A DNA stretch of 22,843 bases from M3007 sp044224705. GTDB taxonomy: Bacteria > Bacteroidota > Bacteroidia > Chitinophagales > Saprospiraceae. Location of the stretch: positions 1 through 22,843 of the forward strand of contig JBGAJY010000076.1 of assembly GCA_044224705.1 (NCBI GenBank), given 5' to 3'. Positions within the stretch are counted from its first letter, which is position 1, and the number at the start of each line of letters is the position of its first letter. The notes below the pieces were generated by a model. The model did not search any database, was not told the origin of the DNA, and saw nothing but the letters and a program-made list of their open reading frames with translations. Below, piece after piece: positions 6,906-14,493 of the stretch. A program made the translations under genes and the position numbers.

Positions 6906-8351
6906 ATGTCCGATACTTCCATCAACCCGGAAACCCTTCAGAAAGTTGCCCTTGAAGAGATTTTTCGTCGTCAGCAACAGCACACGGCTGTGGTGGCCCG
7001 CAGTTCGGTCCGCCAGCGCATCACGAAGTTGCGCGGTTTGCACGACTGCCTGCTTCGCCGCCGCGAAGAGGTCAAAGCAGCCATGTGGGCCGATTTCCGG
7101 AAAAGCCCCACTGAAGTGGATATTTCGGAGATCGGCGTGATCAATACCGAGATCCGCCATGCCATCCGGCACCTGAGCTCCTGGCTCACGCCCAAAAGCG
7201 TGGGCATGCCGCTGATACTTTTCGGCACTCGTTCCGAAATACGCTACCAGCCCAAAGGCGCCTGTCTCATTCTGGCTCCCTGGAACTTCCCGTTCAACCT
7301 GACCCTCGTGCCCCTGATCTCGGCCGTGGCCGCCGGCAATTGTGCCATTTTGAAACCTTCCGAATACACGCCGAACTGCTCGGCGCTCATGAAAAGTATT
7401 GTGGCGGAATGCTTTGCACCGGAAGAAGCCGTGGTCGTGGAAGGCGACGCCGAGGTAGCCAAAGCTTTGCTGGAACTGCCGTTCAACCACGTTTTTTTCA
7501 CGGGCAGCCCGGCCGTGGGCAAACTGGTAATGACCGCCGCGGCCCAGCACCTGGCTTCCGTGACGCTCGAACTCGGCGGCAAAAGCCCCGTCGTTGTCGA
7601 CGAAACGGCCGATCTGGACAACGCCGCCGCCAAAATCGCCTGGCTGAAAGCCATGAACGCCGGCCAATGCTGCATCGCCTGCGACTACGTGCTCGTGCAG
7701 GAAAGCGTGCACGACCGCCTCGTGGAAAAAATCGCTGAAAAACTCCGCCGCTTCTACGGCGATACCCCCGAAGCCCGCCAGCAAACACCCGACTACTGCC
7801 GGATGGTCAACGACCGGCATTTCACACGGGTACGGAACCTGCTGGACGATGCCACCACGCGTGGCGCGCAGATCCGTTTCGGCGGCGCCCTCGACGCCGC
7901 GACGCGCTACATCGAACCCACCGTACTCACCGATATCCCCGACGAAGCCAATGTGTGGACGGAAGAAATTTTCGGCCCCCTGCTCATGGTGCGCCCTTAT
8001 CGCCACCTCGACGAGGCCATCGCTTACATCAACAGCCAGCCGCAACCGCTGGCGATGTACATTTTCAGTACCCGCCGCCGAAACATCGAGGCATTGCTGA
8101 ACGAAACCCGGGCCGGCGGCTCGGCCGTAAACGACGCCGGCATCCATTTTTACCACTCGGATTTGCCCTTCGGCGGCAACAACAACAGCGGCATCGGGCG
8201 CTGCCACGGCGAGGCGGGGTTCCTCGAATTCGTCAATCAGCGGGGCATCGCTTTCCAGAACCGCATCTATCCGCACACCAACCTTTTCGTACCGCCGTAC
8301 CGCTCCAAACTCGCGAATTTTATTCTGGCAGGGGTGCTGAGGTGGTTTTGA
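6906..8351 (+). CDS. Aldehyde dehydrogenase (class 3-like)
   Basis: A 481-residue NAD(P)-dependent aldehyde dehydrogenase, oxidising aldehydes to carboxylic acids. Visible motifs: PWNFP at 125-129, FTGS at 198-201, the general-base Glu222 in LELGGKSP, and the catalytic cysteine, probably Cys256, in NAGQCCIACDY. The EEIFGPLL and LPFGGNNNSGIG motifs lie in the C-terminal half. The short length and the hydrophobic C-terminus (ILAGVLRWF) match the class 3 group, which includes fatty aldehyde dehydrogenases. The usual motif in this group is GQTCIAPDY; here Thr and Pro are both Cys, so three Cys cluster in the active site. The ATG at 6906 was chosen over 6876 because the extra ten residues do not look like the family. 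Substrate unknown. Confidence 0.92.
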   Translation: MSDTSINPETLQKVALEEIFRRQQQHTAVVARSSVRQRITKLRGLHDCLLRRREEVKAAMWADFRKSPTEVDISEIGVINTEIRHAIRHLSSWLTPKSVGMPLILFGTRSEIRYQPKGACLILAPWNFPFNLTLVPLISAVAAGNCAILKPSEYTPNCSALMKSIVAECFAPEEAVVVEGDAEVAKALLELPFNHVFFTGSPAVGKLVMTAAAQHLASVTLELGGKSPVVVDETADLDNAAAKIAWLKAMNAGQCCIACDYVLVQESVHDRLVEKIAEKLRRFYGDTPEARQQTPDYCRMVNDRHFTRVRNLLDDATTRGAQIRFGGALDAATRYIEPTVLTDIPDEANVWTEEIFGPLLMVRPYRHLDEAIAYINSQPQPLAMYIFSTRRRNIEALLNETRAGGSAVNDAGIHFYHSDLPFGGNNNSGIGRCHGEAGFLEFVNQRGIAFQNRIYPHTNLFVPPYRSKLANFILAGVLRWF

Positions 8352-8355
8352 AATT

Positions 8356-8478
8356 GGAAAATAGAAATTGGAAATTGGAAATTAAAAGGGAAGGGATGCT
8401 CTTGCTGACTGATCGATCACTCGGTAAAGCAAGAGCATCCCTTCCCTTTTAATTTCCAATTTCTATTTTCTATTTTCC
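8356..8478. repeat. Long inverted repeat with 51-bp arms between convergent genes
   Basis: Arms 8356-8406 and 8428-8478 are nearly perfect complements; the few mismatches fall in one repeat unit of the outer part. Outer arms are short tandem words (AAATTGG and GGAAAATAG types). The inner stem is unique (AAAAGGGAAGGGATGCTC ...). The 21-base loop contains the perfect palindrome TGATCGATCA (8410-8419). It starts 4 bases after the aldehyde dehydrogenase stop, and the TAG stop and last two codons of the reductase gene lie in the right arm. A bidirectional terminator is likely, but the stem is much longer than a normal terminator. Confidence 0.88.
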
Positions 8479-9333
8479 CAGGCATTTCGCCAAACTCTCC
8501 CGCCAATGCGGAATATCCAGCCTGAAAACCGCCTTGATTTTCGCTTTGTTCAACAGACTGAACGGCGGACGCAGGGCGGGCGTGGGGAAAGCGCTGGTCT
8601 CGATAGGAAGCACCTTCACCGTCACATTTTTCAGTTCAAAAACGGCTTTCGCGAAATCGTACCAGCTCGCCACGCCTTCGTTGGAATAATGCCAGATGCC
8701 GGCCAGCGACTCCCTTGTATTTTCCTGATTTTCAATTTTTTGGATAATATTCAGCACTGCTTCCGCCAAATCGGGCGCGTAGGTCGGGCTGCCGATCTGG
8801 TCAAAAACGACCCTGATCTCGGGGCGTTCGGCAGCCAGGCGCAGCATGGTGCGCACAAAATTGTGGCCGTGGGCGGCGTACACCCAGGAGGTTCGGATGA
8901 CCATCGTGAGCGGGTGGGTTTTCAGTGCAGCGCGTTCGCCGGCGAGTTTGGTGCGGGCGTACACGCCCTTCGGGCTCACGGGGTCGGTCTCGCGAAAAGG
9001 CGTATTCTGACGGCCGTGGTACACGTAATCGGTCGAAAAATGGATCAGCGGGATGCCTGCTTCGGCGCAGGCGGCGGCGAGGTTCTTTACGCCCTGCACG
9101 TTGATTTTCCGGGCCTTGTCGGGTTCGCTTTCCGCTTTGTCCACGGCCGTGTAGGCGGCGCAGTTCACGCACCACGCGGGCCGGTTTTTTTTGAAAAAAA
9201 GCGATACGGCGCGTTGGTCGGCGACGTCGAGTTCGACCGAGCCGGCGAAGAAAAACGGGATTTGCGGGTACTGCGCCGCGAGTTGCTGGAAGCACTGGCC
9301 GAGCTGGCCGTTGGCGCCGGTGACGAGGATCAT
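8470..9333 (-). CDS. rfbD: dTDP-4-dehydrorhamnose reductase
   Basis: A 287-residue short-chain (extended SDR) enzyme that reduces dTDP-4-dehydro-L-rhamnose to dTDP-L-rhamnose, the last step of the rhamnose donor pathway for cell-surface polysaccharide. Seen: the Rossmann start MILVTGANGQLGQ with GxxGxxG at 6-12, CVNCAAYTAVDKAE (about 55-68), the STDYVYHG segment with Ser/Thr 100-101, the catalytic YARTK with Tyr125 and Lys129, and the family end with ALRPPFSLLNKAK. Length fits RfbD. The other rhamnose genes (rfbA, B, C) are not in the window. An in-frame ATG at 9363 would add ten residues, but a -33/-7 promoter lies at 9339-9370, inside that extension, so 9333 is preferred. Confidence 0.9.
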   Translation of the reverse strand: MILVTGANGQLGQCFQQLAAQYPQIPFFFAGSVELDVADQRAVSLFFKKNRPAWCVNCAAYTAVDKAESEPDKARKINVQGVKNLAAACAEAGIPLIHFSTDYVYHGRQNTPFRETDPVSPKGVYARTKLAGERAALKTHPLTMVIRTSWVYAAHGHNFVRTMLRLAAERPEIRVVFDQIGSPTYAPDLAEAVLNIIQKIENQENTRESLAGIWHYSNEGVASWYDFAKAVFELKNVTVKVLPIETSAFPTPALRPPFSLLNKAKIKAVFRLDIPHWRESLAKCLGK

Positions 9334-9338
9334 GGGGT

Positions 9339-9370
9339 CAAAGGTAGGGCCGGCAGTTGACATGAATCAA
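9339..9370 (-). promoter_or_regulatory. Bacteroidota promoter for rfbD, nearly leaderless
   Basis: On the minus strand, TTG (9370-9368), 21 bases, then TACCTTTG (9346-9339), a perfect TAnnTTTG. Only 5 bases separate it from the ATG at 9333, so transcription should start at or next to the start codon. The same 21-base spacing occurs in the promoter at 12111-12143. Confidence 0.55.
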
Positions 9371-9379
9371 GCGAATCAG

Positions 9380-9573
9380 GGGTTAAAGCACGGGTAAGAA
9401 TGCGTTTTGGGCTTGCTTTCCCCCCCCGCCAGCGGGGGAGAGCGTACTCGTTACGCTCGTATGCCAAGCGGTCGCCAGGTTTGGACGGCGTAGCCGGACA
9501 GTTTTCCCCCGCTGGCGGGGGCCGGGGGGTGGAAAAGCAAGCCCCAAACGCATTCTTACCCTTGGTTTAACCC
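9380..9573. repeat. GC-rich foldback element with internal hairpins
   Basis: A 194-base nested inverted repeat. Outer arms pair GGGTTAAA (9380-9387) with TTTAACCC (9566-9573), then GGGTAAGAATGCGTTTTGGG with its near-complement, then the C-run/CCGCCAGCGGGGG arm with its partner; one side has a short insertion (GGCC) and a few mismatches. The centre holds GAGCGTA-CTCGT-TACGCTC (9440-9458) and CGGC-GTA-GCCG (9486-9496), giving a branched structure. CCCCCGC-TG-GCGGGGG is itself palindromic. It lies between the lipoprotein and rfbD, just upstream of the rfbD promoter. It looks like a miniature non-coding repeat element; no coding capacity was recognised. Confidence 0.8.
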
Positions 9574-9627
9574 AATTTCGTATGAATCCTCCCGGATGCT
9601 CCAAAAAGATCATGTTTGGCAAAAGGG

Positions 9628-10326
9628 TTATTCCACACGGTCGAGCACCCACAACACGTTGCCCTGCAACTGATAAGCCACCACGCCCACGCCTTTTTTG
9701 AAGTAAAAACCCCGCGTGTCGTCCTCCGGGCGGGAGACGAAAATCACGTCGTCGAAACCGCGGCCGAGCAGATCGACGTGCGCAAGGGGATGTTCGTTGG
9801 AGCGCAGGTCGCGCACATAGCTGTCCAGGGTGGAGCCGCGGTCATCCGTGACAAAATCGGCCTGGCCGTAATGGGTGGTGTTCCAGTGGGCCTGCATAAA
9901 AATTTCATCGTACAACTGATCGCCGTAGGTCCACACGCGCAGCACGTAATTGATAAACGGCTCGTCCACGCCGTCGCCGGCGGTGAAGAAATAGCGGATG
10001 GTTTGGGCGTCGTAGTAGGCGTAACGCGACCCTCCGGCATTGGAATACAGAATAATATGGTTGGTGTGATAGGTCGATTCGGCGAGGATATTCATTTTGA
10101 ACACGCGCTCCGTGCCCACGCTATCCACAAATACCAGGCGGCTGTCTTTGGTAAAAACAGGCAAGGTGGCGCGGGTTTGGGCCGTCAAAGGCAGATACCC
10201 CAGCGAAGAATCCGGCCCGACGGCTTCGGGCGGATCGATGATCCAGATAGGATTGTAATCGCAGTCGCAGCAGCTGGAAGTCAGGAAAAGCGGGGCGGCA
10301 AGCAGCAAACAGAAGAGGAATTTCAT
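9628..10326 (-). CDS. Hypothetical lipoprotein
   Basis: A 232-residue protein of unknown function. The N-terminus (MKFLFCLLLAAPLFLTSSCCDCD) is a lipoprotein signal with the lipidated Cys probably at 19, followed by a cluster of four Cys within five positions (CCDCD), so it is probably anchored to the outer or inner membrane. The rest is soluble, rich in aromatic residues and beta-strand-like (for example YAYYDAQTIRYFF, YGDQLYDEIFMQAHWN), with no catalytic motif that I recognise. The start is fixed by the signal peptide. GACCTTTG on the minus strand (10362-10355) is a one-mismatch -7 element about 28 bases upstream. The gene is followed by the foldback element at 9380-9573. Confidence 0.7.
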   Translation of the reverse strand: MKFLFCLLLAAPLFLTSSCCDCDYNPIWIIDPPEAVGPDSSLGYLPLTAQTRATLPVFTKDSRLVFVDSVGTERVFKMNILAESTYHTNHIILYSNAGGSRYAYYDAQTIRYFFTAGDGVDEPFINYVLRVWTYGDQLYDEIFMQAHWNTTHYGQADFVTDDRGSTLDSYVRDLRSNEHPLAHVDLLGRGFDDVIFVSRPEDDTRGFYFKKGVGVVAYQLQGNVLWVLDRVE

Positions 10327-10461
10327 ATCGAGTGTGTTGAATGATTTGATGGGACAAAGGTCGGCAGGCCGTGGAACGGGTGGAATTGTTGTGCGCGCGG
10401 CACGGATAAGGGTTTTATTGCATGAGAGGAAATCCCCGAAACTTTACCAAACTCTTGGCGA

Positions 10462-12033
10462 CTATATCGACTGTACTACAAATTTCCCTACCTGCCGCTG
10501 TCCGCCTGCGCGCAGCAGAACCGCCCAATAAACACCTGGCAACAAGCCACCCGTGTCCAGATACAATTGCGATGCACCATGCTGTAGGTTTACCTTACGG
10601 TAAGTCTGACCGAGCGCGTTCAAGATCAGGAGTTGGTCGTTCGGATCAAAAAGATCGCCCGCTTCCAGGCGCAAGGGCTGACCTGTTTCTACGGGGTTTG
10701 GGAGCAGGCGCAGCGGGCCGGATGCGCTCGCAGGGGCAGCCACACCCCTCGCGGGAGCGTCGATGCCAAGCGTATCGCAAGGGCTGTCCGGCCAGTCATA
10801 CAGGCGGAAATGGGGGAAGTTGGGGATGGGGAAATCGTTGATGGTGGGGAGTTCTACGCCGTGTTGTTCAAAATCGCAGGCCAAACCTGGCTCATTAGGA
10901 TGATGCACCACGTGAAGCACCCAAACGCCATTAGCGGCAGTCATATAAATCTTTCCGTCCGGGGCGAGCATGGCCTGAAAAAAATTGGCTGACAAAGGCG
11001 CTTGCGTACCGTCCCAGGTGTCCAAGAGCACCCGGCTGGCCGCAATATCGCTTGCCTCCAGATCGAATTGGTAAACCTTGCGATAAGCCGGGATGTATAG
11101 AAAACGGTTATTCGAGGATACCGCACAACCACAGGAATAAATGGTATCCGACTGAAAGCTAAGGTTGACGGCATTGCTGAATCCCCCCGTGCAACGATCA
11201 AAATCGGCGATCTGGCAACCCGCCCCGATAGCGGCCATGCGGATGTATTTCTCGCCGTTCGGCGAAAAACAGTCTTGCGCGCCGCCATACGCTAGGCTCC
11301 AGACCTTGCCGAACTCCTGCACGAACGGCCCGCTGAACCCCTCAGGGCTCAGTAGAAATTTGTAGTATATTTTGGAATGCTGGACCGGGGCGATAATCCA
11401 CCAGTCTCTACCGTTGCCATGACGGACGGCCGTGAGATTCGAAGCGAAAAAAGCGATTGCCAACAGTTGGTTTTTGGCAGTGACGTCTCCCAAACCATTA
11501 TCGAGGCTCATATNNNNNNNNNNNNNNNNNNNNNNNNNNNNNNNNNNNNNNNNNNNATCCACGGTAGAGTACAACAACTCGGAATGGGTATGATTGCCCG
11601 TATCGGAGCTGCGATAGTGTATCAATGCATACTGGTTGGGATTTCCTGGCCAAGGGAGAGCAAGGATGCCTTGATGGGCGGGGTATCCCAAACCCTGTTC
11701 GCACCATTGGTCATACATAAAACCAGGGTTGATGCCTTCGCCATTGGGCATGATTTGGTTATTTCGGTTGGCTACAAAACAACCATTAGAGTAAAACAGC
11801 AGGTTCCCCGCGGCATCCGATATCGCAGTATTGGCCACGAAACCGAACGGCACATTAAAAAATGAGATGGTCGGCGGCGTGGTATTGAAATCGATTCGAG
11901 TACCACCAGACTGGTTACCGGGGTTATTGGGCGGGAGGCCCATGAGCCAGTTGTAGTCGCGTTTTTCCTGGCCGTCTGAATGGCTAGCGACCATCAAAGC
12001 GATCGCCAAGGAAAGAATAAGGTGCATTTTCAT
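10462..12033 (-). CDS. Secreted protein with T9SS C-terminal sorting domain (contains an N gap)
   Basis: About 520 residues as assembled. It has a signal peptide (MKMHLILSLAIALMVASHSDG, cleavage before QEKRD), a long body with repeated propeller-like strands (AISDAAGNLLFYSNG, DCFSPNGEKYIRMAA, MLAPDGKIYMTAA), the segment PDSPCDTLGID, and a C-terminal type A sorting domain (about 90 residues: RLLPNPVETGQPLRL ... LLPGVYWAVLLRAGG ... GKFVVQSI). Such proteins are exported by the type IX system and attached to the cell surface or released. The role of the body is unknown. An N run (11514-11556) interrupts it; the frame is open on both sides. The apparent start at 12042 is a TTG; the ATG at 12033 is preferred (12027 also possible). 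TATATTTG lies upstream. Confidence 0.85.
   Translation of the reverse strand: MKMHLILSLAIALMVASHSDGQEKRDYNWLMGLPPNNPGNQSGGTRIDFNTTPPTISFFNVPFGFVANTAISDAAGNLLFYSNGCFVANRNNQIMPNGEGINPGFMYDQWCEQGLGYPAHQGILALPWPGNPNQYALIHYRSSDTGNHTHSELLYSTVDXXXXXXXXXXXXXXXMSLDNGLGDVTAKNQLLAIAFFASNLTAVRHGNGRDWWIIAPVQHSKIYYKFLLSPEGFSGPFVQEFGKVWSLAYGGAQDCFSPNGEKYIRMAAIGAGCQIADFDRCTGGFSNAVNLSFQSDTIYSCGCAVSSNNRFLYIPAYRKVYQFDLEASDIAASRVLLDTWDGTQAPLSANFFQAMLAPDGKIYMTAANGVWVLHVVHHPNEPGLACDFEQHGVELPTINDFPIPNFPHFRLYDWPDSPCDTLGIDAPARGVAAPASASGPLRLLPNPVETGQPLRLEAGDLFDPNDQLLILNALGQTYRKVNLQHGASQLYLDTGGLLPGVYWAVLLRAGGQRQVGKFVVQSI
11514..11556. other. 43-base assembly gap
   Basis: A run of 43 N inside the T9SS-secreted protein gene. 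On the coding strand the sequence ends ...GTGGAT before the gap and resumes ATATGAGC after it. If the two contig ends overlap by the shared AT, the joined reading is GTG GAT ATG AGC (V-D-M-S), in frame on both sides, and gives STVD-MSLDNGLGDV. The gap may therefore contain no missing sequence. Confidence 0.95.
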
Positions 12034-12075
12034 ATTTAACAAGCAGTATCAACTGCCTTTGTTGAATGAATAGAT

Positions 12076-12083
12076 CAAATATA
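12076..12083 (-). promoter_or_regulatory. Bacteroidota -7 element for the T9SS-secreted protein
   Basis: On the minus strand this reads TATATTTG, matching TAnnTTTG, and gives a leader of about 38 bases to the ATG at 12033. No clear -33 TTG at about 21 bp. It is back to back with the DUF5916 promoter at 12111-12143. Confidence 0.45.
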
Positions 12084-12110
12084 GGACACCCCTTGCAAGA
12101 CTACTCCACA

Positions 12111-12143
12111 TTTGGCCGGAGCCAAAACTCCTTCCTATTTTTG
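12111..12143 (+). promoter_or_regulatory. Bacteroidota promoter for the DUF5916 gene, nearly leaderless
   Basis: TTTG (12111-12114), 21 bases, then TATTTTTG (12136-12143): both elements match the Bacteroidota -33/-7 consensus. Only three bases (AGC) separate the -7 element from the ATG at 12147, so the mRNA would begin at or very near the start codon. The signal peptide that starts at 12147 argues against a later start. Confidence 0.55.
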
Positions 12144-12146
12144 AGC

Positions 12147-14399
12147 ATGAAAACAATCCTCCTCGCCTGCGGCCTTCTCCTCTCCGCCCTGCTCTCCGCG
12201 CAACAACCCGCCCTACCCAAAACCCTCTCCATTCAAAAAACCGCCGCACCCATCAGCCTCGACGGCGCCCTGGACGAAGCGGCCTGGCAATCGGCCGCCC
12301 AGGCCACCGATTTTCAGCGGCAATTCCCCGTGGATACCGGCCTGGCCACTGCCCGCACGGAAATCCGCCTGTGCTTCGACGACCAGTTTCTGTACGTTGC
12401 CGCCGTGTGCTGGCAGCCGCGGGAGGATTACACCGTGCAAAGCCTCAAGCGCGATTTCCCGGCCGGCACCTGCGATGCCCTGAACGTGCTGATCGATCCG
12501 TTCAAGGATGGCCTGAACGGCTTTTTCTTCGGCGTCAACCCGCTCAACGTACAGCGCGAAGCCCTGATCGACAACGGCGGCACGACCTCTTTCGAATGGG
12601 ACAACCGCTGGTCGTCGGTGGTCCGGAACCTGCCGGATCGCTGGGTCGTCGAGATGGCTATTCCCTTCAAAACCCTGCGGTACAAAGTGGCCGACGGCGA
12701 GAATACCTGGCGCGTCAATTTCGTGCGCACCCGACTGAAAAACTGGGAAGTGAGCAGCTGGCAGCCCGTTCCGCAACAATACAGCCCCAACAATATCGCC
12801 TTTGCAGGCCAACTGATCTGGGCCGCCGCGCCGCCCAAACCGGGCGCCAACATCGCCCTCATCCCCTACGCCACGGGGCGTTACGACATCGATTACGAAC
12901 GCCGAGAAGCCAACAAGACCCTCATCCGGAAAAATGCCGACTGGGCCGGCGGCATCGGCGGCGACGCCAAAATCGGGCTGACACCCTCGCTGAACCTCGA
13001 CCTGACCGTGAACCCCGATTTTTCACAAGTCGAGGTGGACCGCCAGGTGGCCAACCTGAGCCGTTTCGATCTGTTTTTCCCCGAAAGGCGGCAGTTTTTT
13101 CTCGAAAACCGCGACCTGTTCGCCATGTTCGGCTTCCCGGATACGCGGCCTTTTTTCTCGCGCCGCATCGGACTGGGCTTCAACCCCGTGGAACGCCGGA
13201 CGGAAACCGTGCCCATCGTCGCGGGCGCCCGCCTGAGCGGCAAGATCACCGACGACTGGCGCGTGGGACTGCTCAACATGCAAACGGCGCGGGTGAACTG
13301 GGATACCGCGCGCAGCCTGCCGGCGGCCAATTTTACCGTCGCTACCGTGCAAAAAAAGGTGTTCGGCCGCTCGGCCGTCAGCGCCATTTTTGTGAACAAG
13401 ACCAATTTTCTGGGTCAATTGTCCGAATCGCAACAGGCCGGTTTTCAGGACTGGAACCGCGTGGCAGGCCTCGAATACAACCTCTACTCCCGCGACAACC
13501 GCTGGGAAGGCGAATGGTACTACCACCGCTCGTTTTCTCCCGACCCGAAAAAACGCGGCCAGACGCTGGCGCATTTCCTCGCCTACACCGACCGCCATTT
13601 CAACACGCGGCTGGGCTACATGATGGTGGACAGCAATTACACGGCCGACGCGGGTTTTGTGCCGCGCAAAGGCGTTCAGAACTTTTTTCCGGGCATCGGC
13701 TGGACCTTTTATCCGCGGCACCGCTGGATCAATACCTGGGGGGTAAACTTCGAAGGCACGCTGACGTACAGCCTGAAATTCAGGGAAACGGACCGCGACC
13801 TGGGCGTCAACGTGTGGCTGGAAACCAAAAACCAGTCCTCCATCCTGCTCGGTGTGAATAACCAGTTCACCTACCTGTTCGAGCCCTTCGACCCCACCAA
13901 CAAGGGCGCCCAGCAATTGCCTGCGGGTGAATACTCGTACACCGGCCTGACGTTCAACGTGCAAACCAGTACCAGCAGGAACTTCCAGGCGTCGCTGGAT
14001 CTTTATGCCGGCCGGTTTTTCAACGGCCGCATCGTGGCCGCCGACGGCGAATTTCTGTACCGCCTGCAACCCTACGGCGCCTTCGCGCTGGCCTATAGTT
14101 ATAACGGGATACGCTTGCCGGAGCCTTACGCCACGGCCGATTTGTGGTTGCTGGGACCGAGGGCGGAACTGGCTTTTTCCCGCCATTTTTTCGCCAGCGC
14201 TTTTTTCCAATGGAACACGCAGGAAAACAATTTCAACATCAATACACGCCTGCAATGGCGGTTTGCGCCGGTGTCGGACGTGTTTCTGGTGTACACCGAT
14301 AATTCATTCGCCGAAACCATCGAGCATACGCCCGTTCGTTTCTTTACACCGAAAAACCGCGCCGTGGTGCTGAAAATCGTGTATTGGTTGAATGTTTGA
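12147..14399 (+). CDS. DUF5916 outer-membrane protein with CBM9-like N-terminal domain
   Basis: A 750-residue protein of the DUF5916 family. It has a signal peptide (MKTILLACGLLLSALLSAQ), then a carbohydrate-binding-family-9-like domain (about 35-220: ISLDGALDEAAWQSA, TEIRLCFDDQFLYVAAVCW, VVEMAIPFKTLRY), then the DUF5916 region with the family signature VNPDFSQVEVDRQV and FFPERRQFFLENRDLF (about 290-325). The C-terminal half alternates aromatic and polar residues and ends ...FTPKNRAVVLKIVYWLNV, as expected of an outer-membrane beta-barrel. The function of the family is not established. A longer frame opens at 12066, but the signal peptide and the promoter at 12111-12143 fix the start at 12147. 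It stands alone, divergent from the T9SS gene. Confidence 0.9.
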   Translation: MKTILLACGLLLSALLSAQQPALPKTLSIQKTAAPISLDGALDEAAWQSAAQATDFQRQFPVDTGLATARTEIRLCFDDQFLYVAAVCWQPREDYTVQSLKRDFPAGTCDALNVLIDPFKDGLNGFFFGVNPLNVQREALIDNGGTTSFEWDNRWSSVVRNLPDRWVVEMAIPFKTLRYKVADGENTWRVNFVRTRLKNWEVSSWQPVPQQYSPNNIAFAGQLIWAAAPPKPGANIALIPYATGRYDIDYERREANKTLIRKNADWAGGIGGDAKIGLTPSLNLDLTVNPDFSQVEVDRQVANLSRFDLFFPERRQFFLENRDLFAMFGFPDTRPFFSRRIGLGFNPVERRTETVPIVAGARLSGKITDDWRVGLLNMQTARVNWDTARSLPAANFTVATVQKKVFGRSAVSAIFVNKTNFLGQLSESQQAGFQDWNRVAGLEYNLYSRDNRWEGEWYYHRSFSPDPKKRGQTLAHFLAYTDRHFNTRLGYMMVDSNYTADAGFVPRKGVQNFFPGIGWTFYPRHRWINTWGVNFEGTLTYSLKFRETDRDLGVNVWLETKNQSSILLGVNNQFTYLFEPFDPTNKGAQQLPAGEYSYTGLTFNVQTSTSRNFQASLDLYAGRFFNGRIVAADGEFLYRLQPYGAFALAYSYNGIRLPEPYATADLWLLGPRAELAFSRHFFASAFFQWNTQENNFNINTRLQWRFAPVSDVFLVYTDNSFAETIEHTPVRFFTPKNRAVVLKIVYWLNV

Positions 14400-14493
14400 C
14401 CGCCGGGATGACCTATAAAATAGAATTTTTGTGCTGCCGTTTTACATTGTCTCGTTTGTTCACCCGCTTCAAAACCATCGTTACCGGTTACTT

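Noticed and set aside
6819..8276. Long minus-strand open frame opposite the aldehyde dehydrogenase
   Set aside because: Its His/Gly/Arg-rich composition and lack of any domain mark it as a shadow of the GC-rich dehydrogenase gene, whose motifs are all in the other frame.
9383..9652. 89-codon minus-strand frame across the foldback element
   Set aside because: It is translated through the inverted-repeat arms and overlaps the lipoprotein end; no coding features.
12371..13861. Plus-strand 496-codon frame inside the DUF5916 gene
   Set aside because: It is a shifted reading of the real gene with an Arg/Pro/Gln-rich composition and no signal peptide or domain.
13023..14255. Minus-strand frame opposite the DUF5916 gene
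   Set aside because: No recognisable domain, and the plus-strand frame has the full DUF5916 signature.
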